Shown: positions 8,334 to 15,712 of the stretch, piece by piece
How the letters are laid out: each line of letters starts with the position of its first letter
How positions within the stretch are numbered: position 1 is the first letter of the stretch
Source: an uncultured Neglectibacter sp.
GTDB lineage: Bacteria > Bacillota > Clostridia > Oscillospirales > Acutalibacteraceae
Reading direction: 5' to 3'
DNA length: 64,000 nt
Assembly (NCBI GenBank): GCA_947647615.1
Contig: CANSKS010000002.1
Location: forward strand, 1-64,000
Program-made: the position numbers and the translations under genes
Notes under the pieces: generated by a model
What the model saw: the letters and a program-made list of their open reading frames with translations, nothing else
Told to the model about the DNA's origin: nothing
Databases searched by the model: none

Positions 8334-8999
8334 ATGGAAAATTTTGAAGGATATGGGAAAAACATTGCCAGATTGCGCCGTGCCCAAAAACTTTCTCAAA
8401 GAGAAGTGGCATCCCGCTCTCTGTTGAGTATTAACCATTTTCAGAACATTGAATATGGGCACACCAATACTACAATGGAGACCTTAGGCCGGATCGCCAA
8501 AACTTTGGGGGTCAATCCCCTGACGCTGGGCGTCTTCCCTTGGACAGACAAACAAATTCTGGCGCTGCTACACTGTGTTCCCGAACCAACAGGCTATATT
8601 GGCGAACCCTTGAACCCGTTTCAAAACATTGTCTTGGTACGAAAGGCATATGACCTGACCCAGCGGAAATTGTCTTTCCGGTCCGGTGTGAGCGTGGCTA
8701 CTCTTCGCAATATAGAGCACGGGGTCGCCAACATTTCTGTCTCTACCTTGCTTCGCATTGCAGAAGCCCTGGCAATTCCCACGCTGAAGCTTTGTATTCT
8801 CACTACCCCGGAGGAGGAATTTATCGCTGCGGTTCATGAGACCAGAAGGGCCGCCGGCCTCTCTACAAACGCACAGTTATTTGGAAAGGATGATCTTTAT
8901 GACCAAAGAGCAAATTTACCATCTCTACTTAAACGCGAATCCCACTTCTACGCCGGTCCCACAAGATTCCCTTTTTTCTTTTCCCATGCTCAACTTTGA
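8334..8999 (+). CDS. Protein with two XRE-type helix-turn-helix domains
   Basis: A 221-codon frame with two tandem Cro/C1-type HTH domains. The first (about 8-62) reads IARLRRAQKLSQREVASRS then NIEYGHTNTTMETLGRIA. The second (about 98-155) reads LVRKAYDLTQRKLSFRSG then NIEHGVANISVSTLLRIAEA. It is probably a DNA-binding regulator. From about residue 188 the reading becomes less natural and overlaps a second frame with its own ribosome site, so the true end is uncertain: the tail may be read out of frame by mutation. Base composition is more AT-rich than its neighbours, suggesting acquisition. Confidence 0.75.
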   Translation: MENFEGYGKNIARLRRAQKLSQREVASRSLLSINHFQNIEYGHTNTTMETLGRIAKTLGVNPLTLGVFPWTDKQILALLHCVPEPTGYIGEPLNPFQNIVLVRKAYDLTQRKLSFRSGVSVATLRNIEHGVANISVSTLLRIAEALAIPTLKLCILTTPEEEFIAAVHETRRAAGLSTNAQLFGKDDLYDQRANLPSLLKRESHFYAGPTRFPFFFSHAQL

Positions 9000-9168
9000 T
9001 ATTTACGAAGATGAGCAAATAGTGATTAATCGCCTGTTTTATGCCCTCCCTTTGCCGGAAACCTCCTCTTTGTTTCTCTTTTTTGAAGACAATTCCTTCT
9101 CAAAGGACTCCTGTGGGGAACTTGATTTTCTCCGTTCCTCTTTGGAGGTTTGGCAGCCCAATCCCTAG
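8899..9168 (+). CDS. Small protein of unknown function overlapping the HTH gene
   Basis: An 89-residue frame that begins inside the last 101 bases of the tandem-HTH gene, in another frame. GGAAAGGA lies 8 bases before its ATG. The protein begins MTKEQIYHLYLNAN and is rich in acidic and aromatic residues in its second half; no domain was recognised. Either it is a translationally coupled partner of the HTH protein, or the two were once one protein now separated by a frameshift. Confidence 0.45.
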   Translation: MTKEQIYHLYLNANPTSTPVPQDSLFSFPMLNFDIYEDEQIVINRLFYALPLPETSSLFLFFEDNSFSKDSCGELDFLRSSLEVWQPNP

Positions 9169-9358
9169 CATTGGCCTTTCCCGGACGGCTGCATGGCCCT
9201 GCGTTTCTCACTGCGTTGTTATCCTCCTGTTGCCGTGCCAAGGCTCGGGCGGCGTATAGCCGCCCGGCGGGAAACATTGCCGGGGATTGACTTCCCCTGA
9301 ATTTTCTGCTTCAATTAAGTACAGCAGGGCAATGAAAAAGGGAGCAGAGGGATAAGAC

Positions 9359-10702
9359 GTGATAAGGCGATTAGATTTAACCAAAGGAAGGGTTACCTTT
9401 ACCATGCTGCGCTTTGCAGCGCCCCTGATTTTTGGAAACCTTCTTCAACAGTTTTACAATGTGGCCGATACCTTGATCGTAGGCCAGTTCTTGGGCGCAG
9501 GAGCTTTGGCCGCGGTGGGGTCGGCCTATACGCTCATGACTTTCCTGACCTCCATCCTTTTGGGAATGTGTATGGGGAGTGGGGCGGTGTTTTCGGTCCG
9601 GTATGGGGAGCAGGACTTTTCCCGGCTGCGTGTTAGCATTGGCCTTTCTTTTGGAATGATCTTCCTTTTTACTTTGGTTCTGAATGGAGCGGTGTTCCTC
9701 GGAATAGATCCCATGCTGGAACTTTTGTCGGTTCCGGCGGAGGTGTACCCTCTGATGAGGGAATATCTGTGGGTGATCTTCTGGGGAGTCACCGCCACCT
9801 TCCTTTACAATTACTTTGCCTCTCTTTTAAGGGCGGTGGGGAATTCCGTGGCGCCTTTGGTCTTTTTGGCTGCTGCCGCCCTGCTCAACATTGGGCTGGA
9901 TTTGCTTTTCGTGGTGATCCTTTCCTGGGGGGTTGCGGGAGCGGCTTGGGCCACTGTAGCTGCCCAATGGCTTTCCGGCGTGGGCATACTGCTTTACACT
10001 CTGTTTAGCCAGCCGGAGCTGCGGCCGAAACGGCGGGAGCTTCGCTGGGAGAGGAAAATCGCAGCGGAGCTGGCCCGTTTTTCCCTGTTGACCTGTGTCC
10101 AGCAATCGGTGATGAATTTTGGTATTTTGATGGTGCAGGGGCTTGTGAACAGCTTTGGGGCCGCCGTGATGGCTGCCTTTGCCGCTGGCGTGAAAATCGA
10201 TTCCTTTGCCTATATGCCCGTACAGGATTTTGGCAATGCCTTTTCCACCTTTATAGCCCAGAATTACGGGGCGGGGGAAGAGGAGAGAATTCGAAAAGGC
10301 ACGAGGAGCGCGGTTTTTTGCGCGGCGGTCTTCTGTGCCGTGATCTCTCTGGTGGTGTTTCTGTTTGCCAGGGAGCTGCTTTTGCTGTTCATAAAGCCCT
10401 GGGAGGGGGAGATTCTAGCGGTTGGAGTGCAGTACCTGAGAACCGAGGGAGCCTTTTATTGGGGGATCGGCGGCCTGTTTTTGCTTTATGGGCTTTACAG
10501 AGCCATAGGGAGGCCAGGAATGTCTTTGGTGCTCACGGTAATTTCCTTGGGTACCCGGGTAGCGCTGGCCTATGGCCTTTCGGCCATTCCCGCTATCGGA
10601 GTGGCGGGAATATGGTGGGCGGTGCCCATAGGCTGGGTTTTGGCAGACATCACAGGGGTCCTTTTTTACAGGAAGCTCCGAAAAAGGAAAAAGGCTTTTT
10701 AA
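9359..10702 (+). CDS. MATE family multidrug/sodium exporter
   Basis: A 447-residue integral membrane protein with about twelve hydrophobic segments arranged as two MatE halves. The first half starts RFAAPLIFGNLLQQFYNVAD, with ADTLIVGQFLG as the family signature. The second half repeats the pattern from about residue 235 and includes FGAAVMAAFAAGVKID and NAFSTFIAQNYGAG. MATE proteins export cationic compounds using sodium or proton gradients; the substrate here is unknown. The start is GTG at 9359 with a GGAGCAGAGGG ribosome site upstream. It stands alone. Confidence 0.93.
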   Translation: MIRRLDLTKGRVTFTMLRFAAPLIFGNLLQQFYNVADTLIVGQFLGAGALAAVGSAYTLMTFLTSILLGMCMGSGAVFSVRYGEQDFSRLRVSIGLSFGMIFLFTLVLNGAVFLGIDPMLELLSVPAEVYPLMREYLWVIFWGVTATFLYNYFASLLRAVGNSVAPLVFLAAAALLNIGLDLLFVVILSWGVAGAAWATVAAQWLSGVGILLYTLFSQPELRPKRRELRWERKIAAELARFSLLTCVQQSVMNFGILMVQGLVNSFGAAVMAAFAAGVKIDSFAYMPVQDFGNAFSTFIAQNYGAGEEERIRKGTRSAVFCAAVFCAVISLVVFLFARELLLLFIKPWEGEILAVGVQYLRTEGAFYWGIGGLFLLYGLYRAIGRPGMSLVLTVISLGTRVALAYGLSAIPAIGVAGIWWAVPIGWVLADITGVLFYRKLRKRKKAF

Positions 10703-10854
10703 AAGCCCTTTCTGCCCATTGAAAAGTGCCACCCTTCGGCAACTTGTGATGTTGTTAAAAAAGTTCACACCTTCAACTCACAAAAAAGGAGCAGAATAGA
10801 GAGAAAAGGAAGGTGTAAAAAATGGGACAGAGGAAATACGGGAAAGAGTATAAA

Positions 10855-11178
10855 GTGCAGGTGGCCTTTATCCAGGTGGGTGGTGACGATAACCTGAAAT
10901 CTGTCGCCCCACATCTCCCGTGCCAGCTTTACGCCGATCTCATGGCACCGATCTGGGGTCACTTCACCGGGCTTGAAACTCTGATAGCCATGGCACGCAA
11001 TGTACTTGTCCTCTTTGCCACACCGCTGCTTTGTCAGGATCATATTTGCCGCAAGGCCGTTTGCTTCAGGCAGTTGATAGCGGTGACGAAAGAGCCGTCT
11101 GCGGTTTTGCGGGTTTTCCACACAGGCGATCAGGTCGCTGAGCTAGCCCTTGATTGCCATAGGCAGGAGGTTGCCACG
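10855..11178 (-). pseudogene. Decayed relaxase (MobA/VirD2-type mobilisation nuclease) fragment
   Basis: On the minus strand the frame reads ACHGYQSFKPGEVTPDRCHE, then a short stretch, then GDRFQVIVTTHLDKGHLH. This matches the relaxase domain, whose HxDxxHxH histidines bind metal. Homology stops abruptly at the HLH, where the next residues should complete the histidine triad. Upstream, an ENPQ motif continues only by switching frame to TADGSFVTAINCL and back to EANGLAAN, so at least two frameshifts are present. The gene is broken at both ends and cannot nick DNA. It follows the mobC remnant, as in integrative and mobilisable elements. Confidence 0.75.
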
Positions 11179-11331
11179 TCAGGCCACCTCCTGCAACAGC
11201 AGAACAAGTCGTTCAAACCGCAAACATTCTTCTGTCATCTCCGGGCAGTAGACCGCCAGCCGTTCCAGCTTGGTCTTTTCTTCTTCGGTCAGTCTGATTT
11301 TCAGACTGACTTTTTCATCGTGTGTACTCAA
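11179..11331 (-). pseudogene. Internally deleted mobC-like relaxosome gene
   Basis: A 50-codon frame starting at TTG reads KVSLKIRLTEEEKTKLERLA, the ribbon-helix-helix-like start of MobC proteins. It then jumps to FERLVLLLQEVA, which is their usual C-terminus, and stops. MobC proteins are normally about 100-120 residues, so the middle is missing. It directly precedes the relaxase remnant. Confidence 0.6.
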
Positions 11332-11949
11332 CTTGATTTCTCCATTTTGTCAAATTTCCGCTGTGGGAGGGGGGGTCAGGGGTTTCCCCTAGAAATGAAT
11401 TTTACCCCGTGGGGGGCGAAATCCGATGCTCGCTATTTCTGTGGACAGGATAACAGCGGGTAAGAGTGTTTTGCTGTCACTCAGAATCTTTCTCCCACCT
11501 CCTACTACAACTTTTAACGCCTAAAACGGAACTTTTTTCTTGAGGTTTTCCAAAAAATTTGTTCCCCCGGGCAAATAAAGAAACCGGTTACATACACAAC
11601 CGCACCAGCAGGATGCCCTCACCCCGTTGGTGTTTATTTTGGTTTGTGATATAACCGGATTTATCCCGTCCACCCACGTCCTGATCGAGCAGAAAAGTCT
11701 ATTATCATTGAAACACAGGATTACAGGAGAAGAATTACCCTACCTAATCTGAACAACCTAGCAACAATTTATTCAGATTAGGTAGGGCCGTTCAAAAAAC
11801 ACTTCCATTACCAGATAATCTGTGCTATACTTGGCCTGAAAGTCTGTTACCCGCTGGTCTGACACGGTACCACAGCTTCTGACCGGTGGAATTTAGCGGC
11901 TTTTATTTTGTCTATTTAAAAATTCTTCCCAAAAAGGAGCGACAAAAAC
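11332..11949. other. Non-coding remainder of a mobilisable element
   Basis: No intact gene is seen. Next to the mobC start lies a G/C-rich block (11360-11430) with runs of G and CCCCGTGGGGGG. In such elements oriT lies at this place, so this may be a relic oriT. Near 11640-11700 the minus strand reads LLDQDVGGRDKSGYITNQN, which may be further gene debris. A 16-base inverted repeat lies at 11738-11787. Confidence 0.4.
11738..11787. repeat. 16-bp perfect inverted repeat
   Basis: CCCTACCTAATCTGAA (11738-11753) and its exact reverse complement (11772-11787) flank an 18-base spacer. No T-run follows, so it is not a standard terminator. It may be an operator or a relic recombination site between the mobilisation remnant and the chemoreceptor gene. 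Confidence 0.7.
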
Positions 11950-13974
11950 ATGACGAGAAGGCAAAGGGACTTCCTCGCCGTCCGGGGGACAAAACGGAGC
12001 CTAAACAGGCGGATATTGAGAAATACTACGCCGAATATCCTAATCTTAGTGATTATATGCTGCGTAATCATGGCCCTTTCCTTACATTCACTTGCCAACA
12101 ATATATTGTTGGACAGCCTTAAGCCTATGGCCCGACAGTCGGCTAAGACAGTTGAGGCCAACGTCCATATGCTGGCAGACCGCATGATGACCATTGCCGC
12201 CGATTCTCGGATAAATGCGGTTCCTGTTTCCAATGAAATAGAGGAATTCCCTCCGAACCCCGCAGCGCTCTCGGAAAGCCGCAGGGGGTTACTGGAGGAA
12301 GCGGCGGAGATTTATGAGCTTTATACGATTGGCCTGTATGACTTGAACGGGCGGCTGCTGCAAGGGACCGGCAGTGCGCCAGAAGAGCTGGACAGCGGTT
12401 TCTTCACACTTTTGAGGGAAACAGACAACCTGACAATAAATTCCTCCACTATTTTCCAGGACAAGCTGGGCATCATGATGGGAATGCCGGTGAAGGCGGA
12501 CGGCGAAACCGCGCTCTATGTGATAGGCGTATACAAATATGACACGCTTAACGATGTAATCAGCAGTATCAACCTGGGCAGACGCGGTATGGCCTACATG
12601 GTCAACCGGGAGGGCCTTGTGGCCGGCCACCCCGATCAGTCTCTGGTCTTCAAGCGGAGCTCGCTGGTTCAGCTCAGCGGCGGCGGCGGAAATGCGGCGG
12701 AACGCGTCACCACAGGAGAAACAGGGGCGACAGAATTTTCTGTCGACAGGGAAAGAATGCTGGTGGCTTTTTCACCCATTCGCGGCACTCAGTGGTCGCT
12801 GGTCATTCAGGTCCCCAAGTCGGATTACAATCATTTTATCAACGCGGCCATGCTTTTGTCGGTTCTGGCTACCCTAGTCGGATTAACTATCTCAATACTG
12901 CTGATTTTGCGGTTTGCCCGCTCCATTTCCCGTCCAGTGAAGTGCGTAACGGAGCGGATGGTTGCCCTCTCCAACGGCGATTTGCACACGGAAATACACC
13001 CTATCGGCACCGGAGATGAGCTGGAAGTCATGACAAAGACGCTGGAGGCCACGCTGGAAAGCGTGAACCGATACATATCTGACATCCAGCAGGTATTGAC
13101 TCATGTTGCGGAAGGGGACCTGCGCACCGGACCACAGGTGGACTACAAGGGTGATTTTGAGTTGATTCGGGACAGCCTACACACAATTACCCAGTCTATG
13201 AACGAGACCCTCCTTGGTTTCCGCGCCGCTGCGGACCGGCTTACCACGATGGCGGAGCAGCTGAACGGGCAGTCCGCGCAGTTGCATGAGGCGTCTCTGG
13301 AACAGAATCGGTCCACCGAAGACCTGGTTCACGAGGTGGCCCGCGTGAAAGACAGGCTAGCCGACGTTACGGAAAGCAGCGGCCAGACACGTGCCCAGAC
13401 CGAGGAGATTACCCTGCGTATTCAAAGCGCCAACGAGCAGATGGCAGTTCTGTCCTCGGCGATGGACGACATCAGCGACAACGCGCAGCAGATTACAAAA
13501 ATCGCCAAAGATATTGAGGACATCGCGTTCCAAACCAACATTCTGTCCCTTAACGCCTCTGTAGAGGCGGCCCGTGCCGGAGCAGCCGGAAAAGGCTTCG
13601 CGGTTGTAGCCAATGAGGTAAAGCGGCTTGCCGCTAAGAGCGCTGAGGCCGCGCAGAGCGCCACGGTCATGGTTAACAACACCAAAACAATTATTCAGAC
13701 TGGCGTGGTGTTGACTGCGGATACCGCCGACTCCCTCCGCGCAATTTCAGACGTATCTGCGCAGATCAGCGCAATTTCGGACCAGTTGGTCACGGCGGTA
13801 CAGGGACAGAAGATAGCTCTGAGCGCCATGGAGGAGCGAATTGATACCATTTCCGGAATCGCGGACCGCAATTTGCAAAACGCGGGAGAGACAAAGTTGT
13901 CCAGCGGTTCCCTGGCAAAAGAGGCGGAGGCGCTTCAATCTCAGGTACGAAAATTTGTTTTAAAGGAGGACTGA
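11950..13974 (+). CDS. Methyl-accepting chemotaxis protein
   Basis: A 674-residue transmembrane chemoreceptor. TM1 is at about 29-48, an extracellular Cache-like sensor domain at about 50-297, and TM2 at about 299-322. A HAMP domain follows (RSISRPVKCVTERM), then a second HAMP-like linker (ISDIQQVLTHVAEGDL), then the methyl-accepting signalling helices. The conserved tip reads IAFQTNILSLNASVEAARAG then GKGFAVVANEVKRLA, which binds CheA/CheW in the family. The ATG at 11950 follows AAAAAGGAGCG. No che genes are nearby, so it must work with a chemotaxis system elsewhere. It is followed after 5 bases by an FMN-binding lipoprotein. Confidence 0.93.
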   Translation: MTRRQRDFLAVRGTKRSLNRRILRNTTPNILILVIICCVIMALSLHSLANNILLDSLKPMARQSAKTVEANVHMLADRMMTIAADSRINAVPVSNEIEEFPPNPAALSESRRGLLEEAAEIYELYTIGLYDLNGRLLQGTGSAPEELDSGFFTLLRETDNLTINSSTIFQDKLGIMMGMPVKADGETALYVIGVYKYDTLNDVISSINLGRRGMAYMVNREGLVAGHPDQSLVFKRSSLVQLSGGGGNAAERVTTGETGATEFSVDRERMLVAFSPIRGTQWSLVIQVPKSDYNHFINAAMLLSVLATLVGLTISILLILRFARSISRPVKCVTERMVALSNGDLHTEIHPIGTGDELEVMTKTLEATLESVNRYISDIQQVLTHVAEGDLRTGPQVDYKGDFELIRDSLHTITQSMNETLLGFRAAADRLTTMAEQLNGQSAQLHEASLEQNRSTEDLVHEVARVKDRLADVTESSGQTRAQTEEITLRIQSANEQMAVLSSAMDDISDNAQQITKIAKDIEDIAFQTNILSLNASVEAARAGAAGKGFAVVANEVKRLAAKSAEAAQSATVMVNNTKTIIQTGVVLTADTADSLRAISDVSAQISAISDQLVTAVQGQKIALSAMEERIDTISGIADRNLQNAGETKLSSGSLAKEAEALQSQVRKFVLKED

Positions 13975-13979
13975 GGCAA

Positions 13980-14423
13980 ATGAAACGAATTGCTGCTGTA
14001 CTTTTGAGCACACTGCTGACAGCATCGCTGCTGTCAGCCTGCGGAAGCCAGACGAAGCTTCAAGACGGATACTACACTGCCCAGGCATCCGAATTCAGCC
14101 ATGGATGGAAGGAGTATATCACCATTCTGGTAACAGACGGGAGTATTATCTCTGTAGAGTATAACGCGGAAAATGCCAGCGGCTTCATCAAAAGCTGGGA
14201 TAACGCCTATATGCAGACGATGCTTCATGCCAACGGAACTTATCCCAATGAGTATACCCGCTACTACGCGAGCCAGTTTCTAGAAGGACAGGGCGAGGGC
14301 AATATCGACGCGATAACAGGCGCTTCGAGTTCTCATGGGTCGTTTCAAATATTGTCCCAAGCTGTATTGGAACAGGCTCAGAAGGGGGACTCCAGCATCG
14401 TAGTTGTGGACACGGCTCACTAG
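13980..14423 (+). CDS. FMN-binding-domain lipoprotein
   Basis: A 147-residue secreted lipoprotein. The signal peptide ends in the lipobox LLSAC (Cys21). The rest resembles an FMN-binding domain (NqrC/RnfG C-terminal type): DGYYTAQASEF, then VTDGSIISVEYNAENASG, then DAITGASSSHGSF. The last motif corresponds to the site where FMN is esterified to a Thr/Ser by ApbE in this family. It would sit on the outer face of the membrane. It starts 5 bases after the chemoreceptor stop and is surely co-transcribed, which suggests a joint role in redox or flavin-linked sensing. That joint role is inference. Confidence 0.8.
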   Translation: MKRIAAVLLSTLLTASLLSACGSQTKLQDGYYTAQASEFSHGWKEYITILVTDGSIISVEYNAENASGFIKSWDNAYMQTMLHANGTYPNEYTRYYASQFLEGQGEGNIDAITGASSSHGSFQILSQAVLEQAQKGDSSIVVVDTAH

Positions 14424-14546
14424 CCCGGCTCGGATGAAGTTCTGGATTACCTGGGGGTAGCGCTCCATTTCTGGAGATAGGCGAACACCTGGCACTGATC
14501 AGTATAGACTTGGGGCAGGGCAAGCTGTTCCATGCTGTTACTGCTT

Positions 14547-14737
14547 TTACCTGCGATATTCCAGGGAAAAATCAATTTTCCTAATAAAGCAGAAACTGAG
14601 GAGCAACTTTGACGAATCGGTGTGCTTCTTTACAATTTTCAGGAAACTCTTAACATTGACGGCTTGTATCTCAGAGGCCTCAACAACGGTGTTATTGTAG
14701 TCCTCCGATATAAATACACACGGGCTGACTTCACAAA
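14547..14737 (-). pseudogene. Possible serine recombinase C-terminal fragment
   Basis: On the minus strand a 60-codon run contains EASEIQAVNVKSFLKIVKKH followed by TDSSKLL. It resembles the segment before the end of clostridial large serine recombinases (DUF4368-type, usual form FxxLVRKYTDIxEL). No start codon or catalytic domain is present. The assignment rests on one motif and is tentative. Confidence 0.35.
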
Positions 14738-14740
14738 AGT

Positions 14741-14785
14741 TTTGGGAGGAACTTCCTTATGAAGTTCCTCCCAAAGGCGGCCTTT
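14741..14785 (+). terminator. Strong hairpin, terminator-like
   Basis: TTTGGGAGGAACTTC (14741-14755) and its exact complement (14761-14775) enclose a 5-base loop. GGCGGCC and TTTTTCTT follow. It may end transcription from the chemoreceptor-lipoprotein pair or be an end of a mobile element. Confidence 0.5.
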
Positions 14786-14966
14786 TTCTTGTAGCCGGCA
14801 AACGCACAGTGGGATTGTCCGCAGTTGTCCTCCAAGGGCTGCCGCGCCGGGCGTTTTTCCCTGCCCGGCCGCACAAGTGGGGCTTGCGTGGCGGTGGTAT
14901 TTGAGGTGTACTGATCCTTAGTTTAGAACTTGGCAAATCATTTTTTGTATCACAAAAGGATTTTTA

Positions 14967-15551
14967 ATGAACAAAAAAATTATTATTGTTGAGGGCTATT
15001 TAGCCTCCGGGAAGTCTACCTTTGCCCTGTGGCTGTCCAAATCCCTGAAGATACCATATTTGCTTAAGGACACTTTTAAAATTGCACTGTGCAAAAATAT
15101 TTCTGTTGCTGACAGAGCAGAGAGCAGTGTTTTTTCAACGGTTACATTTGACGGTATGATGTATGTTGCGGAAAGAATGTTGGAAACAAGTACGCCTGTT
15201 ATTATGGAGGGGAACTTTGTTCCTCCCGGTATCAAAAAGGTTGATGAAGCTGGTGCAATAAAGCGCTTGATTGATCAATACGGCTGCACTTCGCTGGATT
15301 TCAAATTTAGGGGTGATACAAGAGTTTTGCATCAGCGGTTTTTGGAAAAAGAAAAAACCGTTGAACGGGGAGAAGTCAACAAAATTGGACTGGATGTCCC
15401 CTATGACACCTTTCATCAGTGGTGCCGCAATCTCGACGGTTTTGATATTGGCGGAGAAACAGTACGGGTAGATACCACAAATTTTTCCAATGTCAATTTC
15501 AATACCTACATCGAGTTGGCAAAAGAATTTATGGACAGACTAAATACGTAA
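14967..15551 (+). CDS. P-loop NTPase / small-molecule kinase-like protein
   Basis: A 194-residue protein with a Walker A motif GYLASGKST (residues 10-18) and a Walker B-like PVIMEGNF. It fits the AAA_33/zeta-toxin-like kinase group, which includes antibiotic phosphotransferases and polynucleotide kinases. The substrate is unknown. The gene is clearly more AT-rich than the surrounding genes, which suggests recent acquisition. ATG at 14967 is preceded by AAAAGGA. It stands alone with no partner antitoxin. Confidence 0.7.
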   Translation: MNKKIIIVEGYLASGKSTFALWLSKSLKIPYLLKDTFKIALCKNISVADRAESSVFSTVTFDGMMYVAERMLETSTPVIMEGNFVPPGIKKVDEAGAIKRLIDQYGCTSLDFKFRGDTRVLHQRFLEKEKTVERGEVNKIGLDVPYDTFHQWCRNLDGFDIGGETVRVDTTNFSNVNFNTYIELAKEFMDRLNT

Positions 15552-15712
15552 AGCGAATTGAGGGGGGGAACTTGATGGAATTTCCCCCCCTGCACGGCCC
15601 TTGTTCCGGCGGGCCGAAAGCTGGGCAGACTCCCATGTTTTTACCGTTCCCGGAACTGTGAAGGGAACAGGAGACAGCTTAACCTAAAAAGAGTGAAAAG
15701 GGGTAATGGAAG

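Larger units (their letters stand above)
14424..14966. other. Gene-free stretch with recombinase debris and a strong hairpin
   Basis: No intact gene is seen. On the minus strand a scrap of a serine recombinase lies at about 14740-14547. A strong hairpin lies at 14741-14775. The remainder up to the kinase gene at 14967 shows nothing recognisable. Confidence 0.5.

Noticed and set aside
9246-9264. GGGCGGC/GCCGCCC hairpin before the MATE gene as a terminator
   Set aside because: The stem is perfect but no T-run follows on either strand, so the function is unclear.
14280-14495. A 71-codon minus-strand frame overlapping the end of the lipoprotein gene
   Set aside because: Part looks protein-like (LSPEMERYPQVIQNFI), but it overlaps a clear gene on the other strand and has no start signal; at most it is more debris.
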